A DNA stretch of 40,798 bases from Pluralibacter gergoviae ATCC 33028 = NBRC 105706 (GCF_001598855.1 NZ_BCZS01000035.1:1-40798), one strand, 5' to 3'. Shown: positions 16,418 to 24,970, counted from the stretch's first letter. Program-made: numbers and translations. Notes: generated from the letters alone by a model not told the origin.

Positions 16418-17479
16418 ATGACCAGCGCCATCTCCGAAAGCCTCACGCTCGCGATGCCCGCCGCCGGCGGCCATCGCGGCGTACTGTCCGCCGCCGCATC
16501 GGGCCTCTGCGACTTTATCAAGGCCAGGGGCGGCGACGCCGACCGTATTCTCGGCATCAGCGGCATCGATCCCGAACTGCTGTCCTGCCCAACCCTGAGC
16601 CTCGATCTGGTCAGCTACTGCAAAGTGATGGAGGTGGCGGCCCGCCAGGCGGATGTGGACAATTTTGGCCTCTACTACGGCAACCAGTTCAGGCCGCAGT
16701 CCCTGGGGCTTATCGGCTATATCGGCCTCTGCTCGCCGACGCTGGAGACGGCGCTGCGCAATGTTGTAAACGCTTTTCCCTTTCATCAGCACGATACCTT
16801 CACCCGGTTGACCGAGCGGGGCGAGTGCCTGCAGCTCGACTATCAGGTGCGCCACGGGGCGATCCTCGCCCGCCGCCAGGACGCCGAGCTGACGCTGGGC
16901 ATGTTTATGAATATTGTCCGCCACGTGCTCGGCAAAAGCTGGGCGCCGCGGGAGGTCCACTTCGAACATCCGCGTCCGCAGCAGTGGCACGAGCACTGCA
17001 AGCTCTTCGACGCCCCGGTCTACTTTGACCAGCCGTTCAACTCGCTGATTATTCCGCGCCGCGACCTCCAGCGTCCGATGCCGGAGCACGATCCGATGCT
17101 GCTGCTGGTGATGCAGGACGCCATCCGCCGCATCAATGCGCCGGCGGCGGGGCAGGGCTGCGTCAACCAGACCCGCACGCAGATCCACCTGCAGCTGGTC
17201 AACGGTGAGCCTTCCCTGGAGGTTATCGCCGACCGGCTCAACCTGTCGCCGTGGTCATTGCAGCGGCGGCTGAAGGAGGAGAGCACCAGCTTCACCGCGC
17301 TGGTGGACAGCGTCAGAAAAGAGATGGCGACCCACTACCTGGAGCAGCCCAACCTGCCGGTATCGGAGATGGCGCTGCTGCTGGGCTACTCGGAGGTCAG
17401 CGCCTTCTCGCGGGCCTTTCGCCGCTGGTTCGGCTGCAGCCCGAGCCGCTGCCGGCAGGCAGGGGGCGCGCGCGGCTGA
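16418..17479 (+). CDS. AraC-family regulator with arabinose-binding-type N-terminal domain
   Basis: Transcriptional regulator of 353 residues. Residues about 20-210 match the Arabinose_bd-type domain (PF12625) found in OruR/ArgR-like AraC proteins, which senses small amino compounds or similar ligands. The C-terminal AraC double helix-turn-helix spans about 250-345, with LEVIADRLNLSPWSLQRRLK as the first helix-turn-helix and VSEMALLLGYSEVSAFSRAF as the second. ATG 16418 is chosen because GGGAG precedes it; the frame also runs to a TTG at 16376 without a site. It follows the kinase on the same strand after 143 bases and a TTGAAT...TGGTAT promoter-like pair (16342-16370). It is the best candidate to bind the GTCAA half-sites between the permease and kinase genes. 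Confidence 0.88.
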   Translation: MTSAISESLTLAMPAAGGHRGVLSAAASGLCDFIKARGGDADRILGISGIDPELLSCPTLSLDLVSYCKVMEVAARQADVDNFGLYYGNQFRPQSLGLIGYIGLCSPTLETALRNVVNAFPFHQHDTFTRLTERGECLQLDYQVRHGAILARRQDAELTLGMFMNIVRHVLGKSWAPREVHFEHPRPQQWHEHCKLFDAPVYFDQPFNSLIIPRRDLQRPMPEHDPMLLLVMQDAIRRINAPAAGQGCVNQTRTQIHLQLVNGEPSLEVIADRLNLSPWSLQRRLKEESTSFTALVDSVRKEMATHYLEQPNLPVSEMALLLGYSEVSAFSRAFRRWFGCSPSRCRQAGGARG

Positions 17480-17489
17480 GCGTCGCTGT

Positions 17490-17509
17490 CTTTCACTCTC
17501 CGGTGAAAG
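17490..17509 (+). other. Hairpin after the AraC-type gene
   Basis: CTTTCAC (17490-17496) pairs with GTGAAAG (17503-17509) around a 6-base loop, 10 bases after the regulator stop. It lacks a T-run, so it is a weak terminator at best. Confidence 0.35.
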
Positions 17510-17618
17510 AGCGAAATGGCACAGGGCCCGCCGTACGGTGGTCCACTTGCCGGTAACAGAGATGAATAAACAAGATTGATCGGCGTTCGCGGCCTCACTC
17601 TTCGCCGGCGGCAGCCGT

Positions 17619-17649
17619 AAAAAAGAACCCCGCGTAAAACGCGGGGTTC
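17619..17649 (-). terminator. Rho-independent terminator of the PFOR operon
   Basis: On the minus strand GAACCCCGCG pairs with CGCGGGGTTC (17640-17649 with 17625-17634) around a 5-base loop and is followed by a T6 run. It lies 47 bases after the stop of the oxidoreductase gene. Confidence 0.9.
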
Positions 17650-17696
17650 GTCAGCAGCCTGAGGGACAGCTCAGGCAGTCTGAGGCCGGTAATAAA

Positions 17697-20600
17697 TCAG
17701 CGTCTCGCATCCGGATGGAACGTGCTTGCCGGACGCATGGCGAGATTCTCATAGGTGGCCCATTTCTGGAGCGCAACCGACTGGGCGATGGCCATCAGCC
17801 GCTCGGCTTCCTGCGGATTCTGCTGCATCAGCGCCATAAAGCGATTCTCATGGCGGCGGTACTCATACAGCGGCAGCGTCGGGCGCAGGTTGTCGAGGGT
17901 AAACGGATTGCTGCCGTTTTCCCGCAGCACCGGGTTATAGCGCACCAGCGGCCAGTGGCCGGAGGCGACGGCGCGATGCTGCTGTTCCAGGCCAAGCGTC
18001 ATATCGATCCCGTGAGCAATACAGTGGCTGTAGGCAACGATCAGGGAAGGGCCCGGATAGGCCTCCGCCTCGCGTATCGCCTGCAGGGTCTGCTGGGGAT
18101 TGGCGCCGAAGGCGACCCGCGCGACGTAGACGTTGCCGTAGGAAATCGCCTGCAGAACAATATCCTTCTTCGCCATGGTCTTACCGCCCGCCGCAAAGCG
18201 GGCGGTGGCCCCCAGCGGGGTCGACTTGGACATCTGCCCGCCGGTGTTGGAGTACACTTCGGTATCCATCACCAGGATATTGATATCGCGCCCGGAAGCC
18301 AGGGCGTGATCGAGCCCGGAAGAGCCAATATCGTACGCCCAGCCGTCGCCGCCGACGATCCACACCGAGCGGCGGACCAGGTGGTCGAGCATACTGCGCA
18401 GATTTTGCGCCTGCTCCGACTGGTTGTCGGCCAGTTTTTCTCGCACCCGCTGCAGCCGCTGACGCTGGCGGTAGATGTCGGACTCAATCTGCTGCGGGGC
18501 GTTAATGATCTCATCCACCAGCGCCTCGCCCAACTCCGGTGCCAGGGCTTGCAGGGCCTGCGCGGCCTGATGGCGGTGGTGATCGGCGGTCAGCCTGAAG
18601 CCCAGACCAAACTCGGCGTTGTCCTCGAACAGTGAATTTGACCAGGCCGGGCCTTTACCGTCCCGATTCTGCGACCAGGGCGTCGTGGGCAGGTTCCCGC
18701 CGTAGATCGACGAGCAGCCCGTGGCATTAGCCACCATCATCCGATCGCCGAACAGCTGGGTCAGGGTTTTCAGATACGGGGTTTCGCCGCAGCCCGAGCA
18801 GGCTCCGGAGAACTCAAACAGCGGCTCCAGATACTGCACGCCGCGCACGGTTGAGAAATCGATGGTTGAGCGCGCGGGCCACGGGATTGTCCTGAACCAG
18901 GCGAGGGCGGACTTCTCCTGCTCCAGCACCGGCAGCTTATCCACCATGTTGATCGCGCGGATCTCCGCGCCGTCGGCGTCTTTGGCCTGCACCGGACAGG
19001 CATTAACGCACAGGTTGCAGCCGGTGCAGTCCTGGGGATAAACCTGCAGCGTGTAGCGGGTATCGGGGAAGCCGCGGGCGCTAATTGGTGCGCTTTTGAA
19101 GCCCTCCGGCGCGCCGCTGAGCAGATCCTGGTGGTAGAACTTGGCGCGGATGGCGGCGTGCGGGCAGACGAACGAACAGTTGCCGCACTGAATGCAGAGA
19201 TCTTCCCGCCACTGCGGAATGGTCAGGGCGATATCGCGCTTCTCCCACTGGCTGGTGGCGGTAGGCCAGGTGCCATCGGACGGGATCATCGACACCGGAA
19301 TGCGGTCCCCGCGATCCTGCAGCATTTCTGCCGTCACCTCGCGTACGAAGCGCGGCGCCTCGGGCGATACGTGCCAGCCCGACTCGGCGCTGCTCCGGGT
19401 CTGCGGCGGGATTTCCACCCGGTGCAGGTTCGCCAGCGCGGCGTCCACGGCGGCAAAGTTCTTATCAACCACCGCCTGGCCCTTGCGCAGGTAACTCTTT
19501 TCAATACTCTTCTTAATCAGGGCGATGGCCCGCTCCTTCGCCATGACCTTTGAAAGCGCAAAGAAGCAGGTTTGCATGATGGTATTGATCCGCGAGCCCA
19601 TGCCGTTCGCGCGCGCGACCTCGGCGGCGTTGATGACGTACAGCGCCACCTGCTTCTGGCGAAGCTGCTGCTGTACCCCGGCGGGCAGGTGGTGCAAGAC
19701 CTCATCCGGACCCCAGGGGCTGTTCAGCAGAAGGGTGGCGCCCGGCGCGGCATAGGTCAGCAGGTCGAGGGTTTCGATAAAGTTGAACTGGTGGCAGCCG
19801 ATAAAGTTTGCGGCGCTTATCAGGTACGGCGAGTCGATGGGCGAGGGGCCGAAGCGCAGATGCGATGTGGTGCGCGATCCGGACTTTTTCGAGTCATAGA
19901 CAAAGTAGCCCTGAGCGTGGTATTCGGGCAGTTCGCCGATGATCTTGATACTGTTTTTATTCGCGCCGACGGTGCCGTCGGCGCCCAGGCCAAAGAACAG
20001 GGCGCGAACCTGATTGTCCGGCTCAATATGCCACGTTTCGTCCCAGTCGAGGCTGAGATGGGTGACGTCATCGTGAATGCCGATGGTGAAAAAGCGTCTC
20101 GCCGCCGGCTGCTGCTGTTGCTCATACACGGCCTTCACCATTGCCGGAGTAAACTCTTTCGACGACAGTCCATAGCGGCCGCCGCTGATGGTCGGAAGCC
20201 GGTCTATCTTGCCCTGCTGCAGCGCGCAGACCAGTGCGCCCAGCGTGTCGTGGTACAGCGGCTCGCCGTTGGCGCCGGGCTCCTTGGTGCGGTCCAGCAC
20301 GGTGACAAACTTCACGCTGGCGGGAAGCGCCTTCACCAGCGCCTCGGCGGGGAAGGGGCGGTAGAGGTGAACGGTCACTACACCATAGCGGCCGCCCTGC
20401 TGATTCAGAGAGTCAACGGTCTGGCGGACGGTTGACGCCGCCGAGCCCATCACCACCAGCACGTGGGTGGCGCTGTCGGCGCCGTAGTACTCCACCAGCC
20501 GGTAGCGCCTGCCCGTCAGGCGGGCGAACCGCGCCATCGCGTTCTCAACAATGTCCGGTACCCGATCGTACCAGCCATTGACGCTCTCGCGGCCCTGAAA

Positions 20601-21284
20601 ATAGGTATCCGGGTTCTGCGCCGTGCCGCGCATAATGGGCCGATCGGGATTCAGGGCCCTGGCCCGGTGGGCGCGCACGAGGCGATCGTCAATCATGCCG
20701 CGGATCTGATCGTCGGTGAGGCGCGAAATCTTATTCACTTCGTGGGAGGTCCGGAAGCCGTCGAGGAAGTGGATAAACGGAACGCGCGCCTCCAGAGTCG
20801 CCGCGTGGGCAATCATGGCCATATCCTGCGCCTGCTGGACGGAAGCGGCGCTGAGCATCGCAAAACCGGTGGTCCGCGCGGCCATGACGTCCTGATGATC
20901 GCCGAAAATGGAGAGCCCCTGCGCCGCCAGCGCCCTGGCGGCGACGTGGAAGACGGCGGAGGTCAGCTCGCCGGCAATTTTGTACATGTTCGGCAGCATC
21001 AGCATCAGGCCTTGGGAGGCCGTAAAGGTCGTGCTGAGTGCGCCCGCCTGCAGCGCCCCGTGCACGGCGCCGGCGGCGCCGCCTTCGTGCTGCATCTCCA
21101 TCACCGTGGGAATATCGCCCCAGATATTCGGGATCTGCTTCGAGGCCCATTCGTCGGCCAGTTCGGCCATATTGGATGACGGAGTAATCGGATAGATGGC
21201 GCAGATTTCGCTCACCTTATAGGCCACCCAGGCAGCCGCTTCGCTGCCGTCCATCATCACCATGTTGGTATCATTCTCTTTCAT
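17697..21284 (-). CDS. nifJ: Pyruvate:flavodoxin/ferredoxin oxidoreductase
   Basis: Single-chain 2-oxoacid oxidoreductase that converts pyruvate and CoA to acetyl-CoA and CO2, reducing flavodoxin or ferredoxin (E. coli YdbK, Klebsiella NifJ). The 1195-residue length is normal. Domains in order: pyrimidine-binding N-terminal domain (YPITPSSNMAE), CoA-binding domain, the gamma/EKR region (GLGADGTVGANKNSIK), two [4Fe-4S] clusters of ferredoxin type (CIQCGNCSFVCP from C697 and CTGCNLCVNACP from C753), and the thiamine-diphosphate domain with CSGCGE (C829, C832) and GDGWAYDIG. I chose ATG 21284 because GGAGAG precedes it and it overlaps the upstream stop (TGATG); the open frame runs 15 codons further upstream. 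The coupling implies a stoichiometric partnership with the GltD-like protein. No nif genes are adjacent, so a general redox role is likelier than nitrogen fixation. Confidence 0.93.
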   Translation of the reverse strand: MKENDTNMVMMDGSEAAAWVAYKVSEICAIYPITPSSNMAELADEWASKQIPNIWGDIPTVMEMQHEGGAAGAVHGALQAGALSTTFTASQGLMLMLPNMYKIAGELTSAVFHVAARALAAQGLSIFGDHQDVMAARTTGFAMLSAASVQQAQDMAMIAHAATLEARVPFIHFLDGFRTSHEVNKISRLTDDQIRGMIDDRLVRAHRARALNPDRPIMRGTAQNPDTYFQGRESVNGWYDRVPDIVENAMARFARLTGRRYRLVEYYGADSATHVLVVMGSAASTVRQTVDSLNQQGGRYGVVTVHLYRPFPAEALVKALPASVKFVTVLDRTKEPGANGEPLYHDTLGALVCALQQGKIDRLPTISGGRYGLSSKEFTPAMVKAVYEQQQQPAARRFFTIGIHDDVTHLSLDWDETWHIEPDNQVRALFFGLGADGTVGANKNSIKIIGELPEYHAQGYFVYDSKKSGSRTTSHLRFGPSPIDSPYLISAANFIGCHQFNFIETLDLLTYAAPGATLLLNSPWGPDEVLHHLPAGVQQQLRQKQVALYVINAAEVARANGMGSRINTIMQTCFFALSKVMAKERAIALIKKSIEKSYLRKGQAVVDKNFAAVDAALANLHRVEIPPQTRSSAESGWHVSPEAPRFVREVTAEMLQDRGDRIPVSMIPSDGTWPTATSQWEKRDIALTIPQWREDLCIQCGNCSFVCPHAAIRAKFYHQDLLSGAPEGFKSAPISARGFPDTRYTLQVYPQDCTGCNLCVNACPVQAKDADGAEIRAINMVDKLPVLEQEKSALAWFRTIPWPARSTIDFSTVRGVQYLEPLFEFSGACSGCGETPYLKTLTQLFGDRMMVANATGCSSIYGGNLPTTPWSQNRDGKGPAWSNSLFEDNAEFGLGFRLTADHHRHQAAQALQALAPELGEALVDEIINAPQQIESDIYRQRQRLQRVREKLADNQSEQAQNLRSMLDHLVRRSVWIVGGDGWAYDIGSSGLDHALASGRDINILVMDTEVYSNTGGQMSKSTPLGATARFAAGGKTMAKKDIVLQAISYGNVYVARVAFGANPQQTLQAIREAEAYPGPSLIVAYSHCIAHGIDMTLGLEQQHRAVASGHWPLVRYNPVLRENGSNPFTLDNLRPTLPLYEYRRHENRFMALMQQNPQEAERLMAIAQSVALQKWATYENLAMRPASTFHPDARR

Positions 21285-22915
21285 CAGCGGCTCTCCTCGG
21301 CGACCATCTCGATGGCGTGACACGGGCACTGGTTAAAGCAGGCGGCGCAGCCGGTGCATAATGCGTAGTCGAACTGATAGCGCAGGCCCTTGCCCAATTT
21401 GATGACGGCGCCTTCCGGGCAGGCGCCGTAGCAGCCGTCGCATTCAAAGCAGTTGCCGCAGGAGTAACAGCGGGCGGCCTCATAGTGCGCCTGGCCGGCA
21501 TTCAGGCCGCCAATAATTTCATCGAATCCGCTGCGCGTTTCCGGCGGCAGAATGGGCTGGGACACGGCGTCCGCGTCGGTGTTGTACCAGAGGTGCAGGC
21601 CGGGATACTCCATGACCGGAACGCTTTCTGGCTTATGGTAAGGCTGTTGGCGCAGCCAGCCGTCGATATGGCGCGCGGCCTTTTTACCGTGGCCGGTGGC
21701 AATGGTTACGGTGCGCTCTGAAGGCACCATATCGCCGCCGGCGAAGATCCCCGGCACGCTGGTCATCATATGCGCGTCAACGTCGACCACGCCGTCTTTA
21801 TGCAGCCGGATACCGGGAATGCGCTGGAGGACCGAAATATCCACGTCCTGGCCCAGAGCAAGGATCAGGCTGTCGGCGTTCAGGGTTTCAAATCGCCCGG
21901 TAGGCTGCGGGCGGCCGTTTTCGTCCAGCGCCATCTCTTCAACGGTCATGGTGGTGCTGTCGATATCGCGAATGGTGCGCAGCCAGTTGATTTTGACCCC
22001 TTCCTCCAGCGCCTCGTCGGCTTCGAAGCCGTGGGCGGGCATATGGTCTCTGTCGCGGCGGTAAATAATCATCACCTCTTCCGCCCCCAGGCGACGGGCG
22101 GTACGGGAGGCGTCCATCGCGGTGTTGCCGCCGCCGTAGATAGCGACCCGTCGCCCGAGCTTCGGCGCTTCTCCGCGCTCTACCGCCGACAGGTAGCTGA
22201 CCGCATCAAGGATCTTCCCGGCTTCCCGCGCCGGAATATCCACCTTCTTCGCAAGATGCGCGCCGATGGCCATAAACACGGCGTCAAACTGGCCCTGCTG
22301 CCTGGCGGCCAGCACGTCCTCCACCTTCTGGTTCAGCTTCAGCGTAATGCCGGTAGAGAGGATCCGCGCAATTTCACGATCGAGAATGTCCCGCGGCATA
22401 CGGTAGGCCGGGATCCCGAAGCGCATCATGCCGCCCGCCATCGGGCCCCCCTCGTGGATCTCCACATCGTGACCGAGGCGTTTCAGGTGCCAGGCGCAGG
22501 AGAGACCCGAGGGCCCGGCGCCAATCACCAGCACGCGCTTCCCGCTATTCGCCGCCTGACCGGCGGGCTTCCAGCCGTGCTCAAGTGCGAGATCGCCGAG
22601 GAAACGCTCCACCGCGTGGATGCTGACGGGGCGATCGACGCGGGCGCGGTTACAGCTGCTCTCGCAGGGGTGGTAGCAGACGCGGCCGTGGACGGCGGGC
22701 ATCGGGTTATTTTCTATCAGCGACTGCCAGGCCTCCTCGTAGCGCTCCTCCTGGGCCAGCGCCAGCCATGCCTGAATATTTTCACCTGCGGGACAGGCGT
22801 GATTGCAGGGGGGAAGTGAATCCTGATAGATCGGCCGCTGCCGACGAACCGGGCCCGTGCCGGAATGACCGGCGAGATCCGGCGGTAGTGTCATATCATG
22901 TTGGTTTTTTTTCAT
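21284..22915 (-). CDS. GltD-like NAD(P)H-dependent iron-sulfur flavoprotein with C-terminal ferredoxin domain
   Basis: A 543-residue protein of the glutamate synthase beta-chain family. The N-terminal domain carries the two Cys groups CNHACPAG and CYHPCESSC for [4Fe-4S] clusters. The FAD fold starts at GAGPSGLSCA near residue 133 and the NAD(P) fold at YGGGNTAMDASRTA near 262. The C terminus has two more cluster motifs (CYSCGNCFECDGCYGACP and CTGCAACFNQCP), an extension not found in plain GltD. The family's members (GltD, NfnB, AegA) move electrons between NAD(P)H and iron-sulfur partners. The overlap of its stop with the start of the PFOR gene points to electron exchange between PFOR and NADP(H). 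The second and third codons lie in an A8 tract. The start has no obvious ribosome-binding site; Met8 is an alternative. Confidence 0.88.
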   Translation of the reverse strand: MKKNQHDMTLPPDLAGHSGTGPVRRQRPIYQDSLPPCNHACPAGENIQAWLALAQEERYEEAWQSLIENNPMPAVHGRVCYHPCESSCNRARVDRPVSIHAVERFLGDLALEHGWKPAGQAANSGKRVLVIGAGPSGLSCAWHLKRLGHDVEIHEGGPMAGGMMRFGIPAYRMPRDILDREIARILSTGITLKLNQKVEDVLAARQQGQFDAVFMAIGAHLAKKVDIPAREAGKILDAVSYLSAVERGEAPKLGRRVAIYGGGNTAMDASRTARRLGAEEVMIIYRRDRDHMPAHGFEADEALEEGVKINWLRTIRDIDSTTMTVEEMALDENGRPQPTGRFETLNADSLILALGQDVDISVLQRIPGIRLHKDGVVDVDAHMMTSVPGIFAGGDMVPSERTVTIATGHGKKAARHIDGWLRQQPYHKPESVPVMEYPGLHLWYNTDADAVSQPILPPETRSGFDEIIGGLNAGQAHYEAARCYSCGNCFECDGCYGACPEGAVIKLGKGLRYQFDYALCTGCAACFNQCPCHAIEMVAEESR

Positions 22916-22962
22916 AACATTGCTTATTTCTTATGGTTGTTATAATAACGGCTTATTTACCT

Positions 22963-23006
22963 CCGGCAGAATAAAACGAGAATCGATATCATTTTTATTC
23001 TGCCGG
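22963..23006. promoter_or_regulatory. Large palindrome in the leader of the redox operon
   Basis: CCGGCAGAATAAAA (22963-22976) and its exact complement (22993-23006) flank 16 bases. Imperfect outer arms (TTATTT near 22954 and AAATAA near 23009) extend the symmetry. It sits about 50-95 bases before the GltD-like start, on its 5' side. It has no T-run on either side, so it is a leader hairpin or an operator rather than a terminator. Confidence 0.55.
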
Positions 23007-23160
23007 TGAAATAACGGTTGCCATTATTTCCGCTAATGATTACTTAAAGTAATTATTACCGACGCTGTCCTGAATATTATTATTGTTGCTTCCCGGGCAG
23101 AGGGTTGTCTTACTGTGATAAGGAAAAGAAAAAAGGGCAGCGTCAGAATGAAACACTTAA

Positions 23161-23237
23161 TAGCTTTAGCAACGGTTGTGCCATAGCTAAAAATAAGCGC
23201 AATACAGCGCTTATTATGTGAGCTATCGCTAAAGTTA
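23161..23237. other. Nested three-level inverted repeat
   Basis: Outer arms TAGCTTTAGC (23161-23170) and GCTAAAGTTA (23228-23237, one mismatch), middle arms ATAGCT (23183-23188) and AGCTAT (23221-23226), and inner arms AATAAGCGC (23192-23200) and GCGCTTATT (23207-23215) are arranged around one centre. The RNA from either strand could fold into one long interrupted hairpin. It could be a small RNA, a repeat of the REP/MITE kind, or a transcript end for the symporter gene. Confidence 0.5.
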
Positions 23238-23367
23238 AGCGATTTCTTGCCGGTGAGAATAGCCCGCCGCGCGTCCTGGCTATCAATGTGATAATTGCGC
23301 GCAGCCGGGAACCGCTATCGCTGTCAGGCTCCGCCGGGCCTGCATCAGTACCCGGCGGCGGCCCCTA

Positions 23368-24789
23368 TTATGCTTCGGGCGGGGCTGGCGGATAGGCGGA
23401 CGGCGCCGGAGGCACGCCGCGCGATGTCTCTATCCACGCGACAAGTAAAAATACCGCCACGCTCGTCAGCGAACCGGCGATGATGGCCATAATACCGAAG
23501 GGCTCGCCCGCCAGTTGCCAGCCCAGACCCGCCAGGCAACCAAAAATAATGGACCACAGCCCCGCTCGCGGCGTTGCCTTCTCCCACAGCAGGCCAAAAA
23601 GATAGGCGGCAAAGGGGCCGGTTGCGCGCAGCGTAAAGGCAAACATCAGCAGGGCAATGATCTCACCGCTCCACAGGGCGATGGCAATAGAGATCAGGCC
23701 GACCACCAGCACCACGAGCCGGCTGAGCCGGAGGTTCTGCTCCGGCGTCAGGTCAGGGGAGATATAGCGGGCGTGAATATCCTGGGTATAGATGCTGGCT
23801 GCGCCGAGCAGGTCGCCGGAGGCGCTCGACAGCGTCGCCGAGATCACCGCGGAGAGCAGTAGCCCCGAGACCAGGGGCGGGAGCAGATTGACCGACACCG
23901 TCGCCAGCGCGTTGTTTGGCTCAATGGACGGAAATGCCGCCAGGGCAATCAGGCCGAGCACGGCGGGAATAAAGGCGTAGATAGCCATAAACAGGCTGCA
24001 AAGCAGCGAGCCGGTGAGGGCGACGCGCTCGCTGCGGGCGGAGTAGTAGCGCTGCACCGCCTCCTGTCCGGTGGCGAAGGTCATAAAGTACATTACGGTA
24101 AGGCCAATGATGGTTTTCCAGCCGAGGCGGGTGAATTCGAACTGCTTTTCGGGCACGTTATTCACCACGAACTGCCAGCCGCCGTCGAGCATGGAGAGCG
24201 CGACCGGGACAGCAATCGCGAACCCGAAGACAATCAAAAAGAACTGCACAAAATCGGTTAGCGTTACGCTCCACATGCCGCCGAGCCAGGTATAGAACAC
24301 CACGATGACGCCGGAAACGACGATTGCGTAGTGGCTGTCAAAGCCGGTCAGCACGTGCACGATGGTGGCAGTCGCGGTGATTTGCGCCGCCCCCAGCGCG
24401 ACCAGCGCCGCCAGAGAGAGCACGGTGGTGATCAGATAGCTGCTGTTACCGTAGCGTCGGCCAATAATTTCCGGCACCGTCATGGCGACGGCACGCCGCA
24501 TATAGGGCGCAATAAAAGAGACGAGGAAAATGCCAAGGCCGGTGGCTATCACATACCAGCCTGCGGAGATGCCCCAGGCGCCGTAGGCTTTTGCCGCCAC
24601 GCCCACCGAGCTGCCGCCGCCAATTTCCGTCGCCGCCAGCGTTCCCGCCAGCATAATTGGCCCGAGCCTGCGACCCGCCAGGTGGTAATCTTCGCTGCTG
24701 CGTATTTTGGTTTTGGCATACAGCCCGATGCCTATCATTACCGCCATGTAGACGATAATAATGATATAGATTGTTATTTCCCTTTCCAT
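23368..24789 (-). CDS. Sodium:solute symporter (SSS family)
   Basis: Inner-membrane Na+-coupled transporter of the SSS family (PF00474; PutP, PanF, ActP relatives), 473 residues with about 13 hydrophobic helices. The first helices carry the typical DYHLAGRRLGP and TEIGGGSSVGVAAKAY segments, and the middle has WSVTLTDFVQ..., the usual family signature region. The C terminus ends in a Pro/Ala-rich tail. Substrate is not recognisable; the family moves proline, pantothenate, acetate, pyruvate and sugars. It is on the same strand as the GltD-like/PFOR genes but 452 bases upstream with structured DNA between, so it may be a separate transcript. Its position suggests a 2-oxoacid or related substrate. 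A 6-2-6 palindrome and a 13-bp hairpin lie in its upstream region. Confidence 0.88.
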   Translation of the reverse strand: MEREITIYIIIIVYMAVMIGIGLYAKTKIRSSEDYHLAGRRLGPIMLAGTLAATEIGGGSSVGVAAKAYGAWGISAGWYVIATGLGIFLVSFIAPYMRRAVAMTVPEIIGRRYGNSSYLITTVLSLAALVALGAAQITATATIVHVLTGFDSHYAIVVSGVIVVFYTWLGGMWSVTLTDFVQFFLIVFGFAIAVPVALSMLDGGWQFVVNNVPEKQFEFTRLGWKTIIGLTVMYFMTFATGQEAVQRYYSARSERVALTGSLLCSLFMAIYAFIPAVLGLIALAAFPSIEPNNALATVSVNLLPPLVSGLLLSAVISATLSSASGDLLGAASIYTQDIHARYISPDLTPEQNLRLSRLVVLVVGLISIAIALWSGEIIALLMFAFTLRATGPFAAYLFGLLWEKATPRAGLWSIIFGCLAGLGWQLAGEPFGIMAIIAGSLTSVAVFLLVAWIETSRGVPPAPSAYPPAPPEA

Positions 24790-24805
24790 AATAAATTATC
24801 CATCG

Positions 24806-24819
24806 CAGATTGAAATCTG
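24806..24819. promoter_or_regulatory. Palindrome just upstream of the symporter start
   Basis: CAGATT-GA-AATCTG is a perfect 14-base palindrome lying 17-30 bases before the symporter start codon. It could be an operator over the early transcribed region or a small leader hairpin that limits ribosome access. Confidence 0.35.
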
Positions 24820-24889
24820 TACGAATCGGGCAAAAAATATGCCATTTACAGTTTGCCTGTCGGTGGGAAATTACTGTGAGTCGGGGCAC

Positions 24890-24920
24890 ATAATCCGCTG
24901 CGCTATTCGCAGCGGATTAT
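24890..24920. other. Perfect 13-bp hairpin between symporter and ychF
   Basis: ATAATCCGCTGCG (24890-24902) pairs exactly with CGCAGCGGATTAT (24908-24920) around CTATT. No T-run follows on either strand. It lies between the ychF terminator and the symporter, so it may be a leader element of the symporter or a second, back-up transcript end. Confidence 0.5.
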
Positions 24921-24970
24921 CATAGTGATGTGCAAAATATCGGATTGATAAACCGGCGGGCGGAGAAAGA

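Larger units (their letters stand above)
22916..23367. other. Structured intergenic region upstream of the GltD-like/PFOR operon
   Basis: No gene is visible in these 452 bases. They contain two large inverted repeats described separately (22963-23006 and 23161-23237) and a CCGCCGGG/CCCGGCGG hairpin (23331-23358) just after the symporter stop, which may end that transcript although no T-run follows. The rest is AT-rich and should hold the promoter of the redox operon. Confidence 0.5.

Noticed and set aside
17697-21284. PFOR as a marker of a nitrogen-fixation island
   Set aside because: No other nif gene is present and PFOR is common in non-fixing enterobacteria.
21770-22819. 349-codon open frame antisense to the GltD-like gene
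   Set aside because: No start signal and no domain; the sense frame holds all cofactor motifs.
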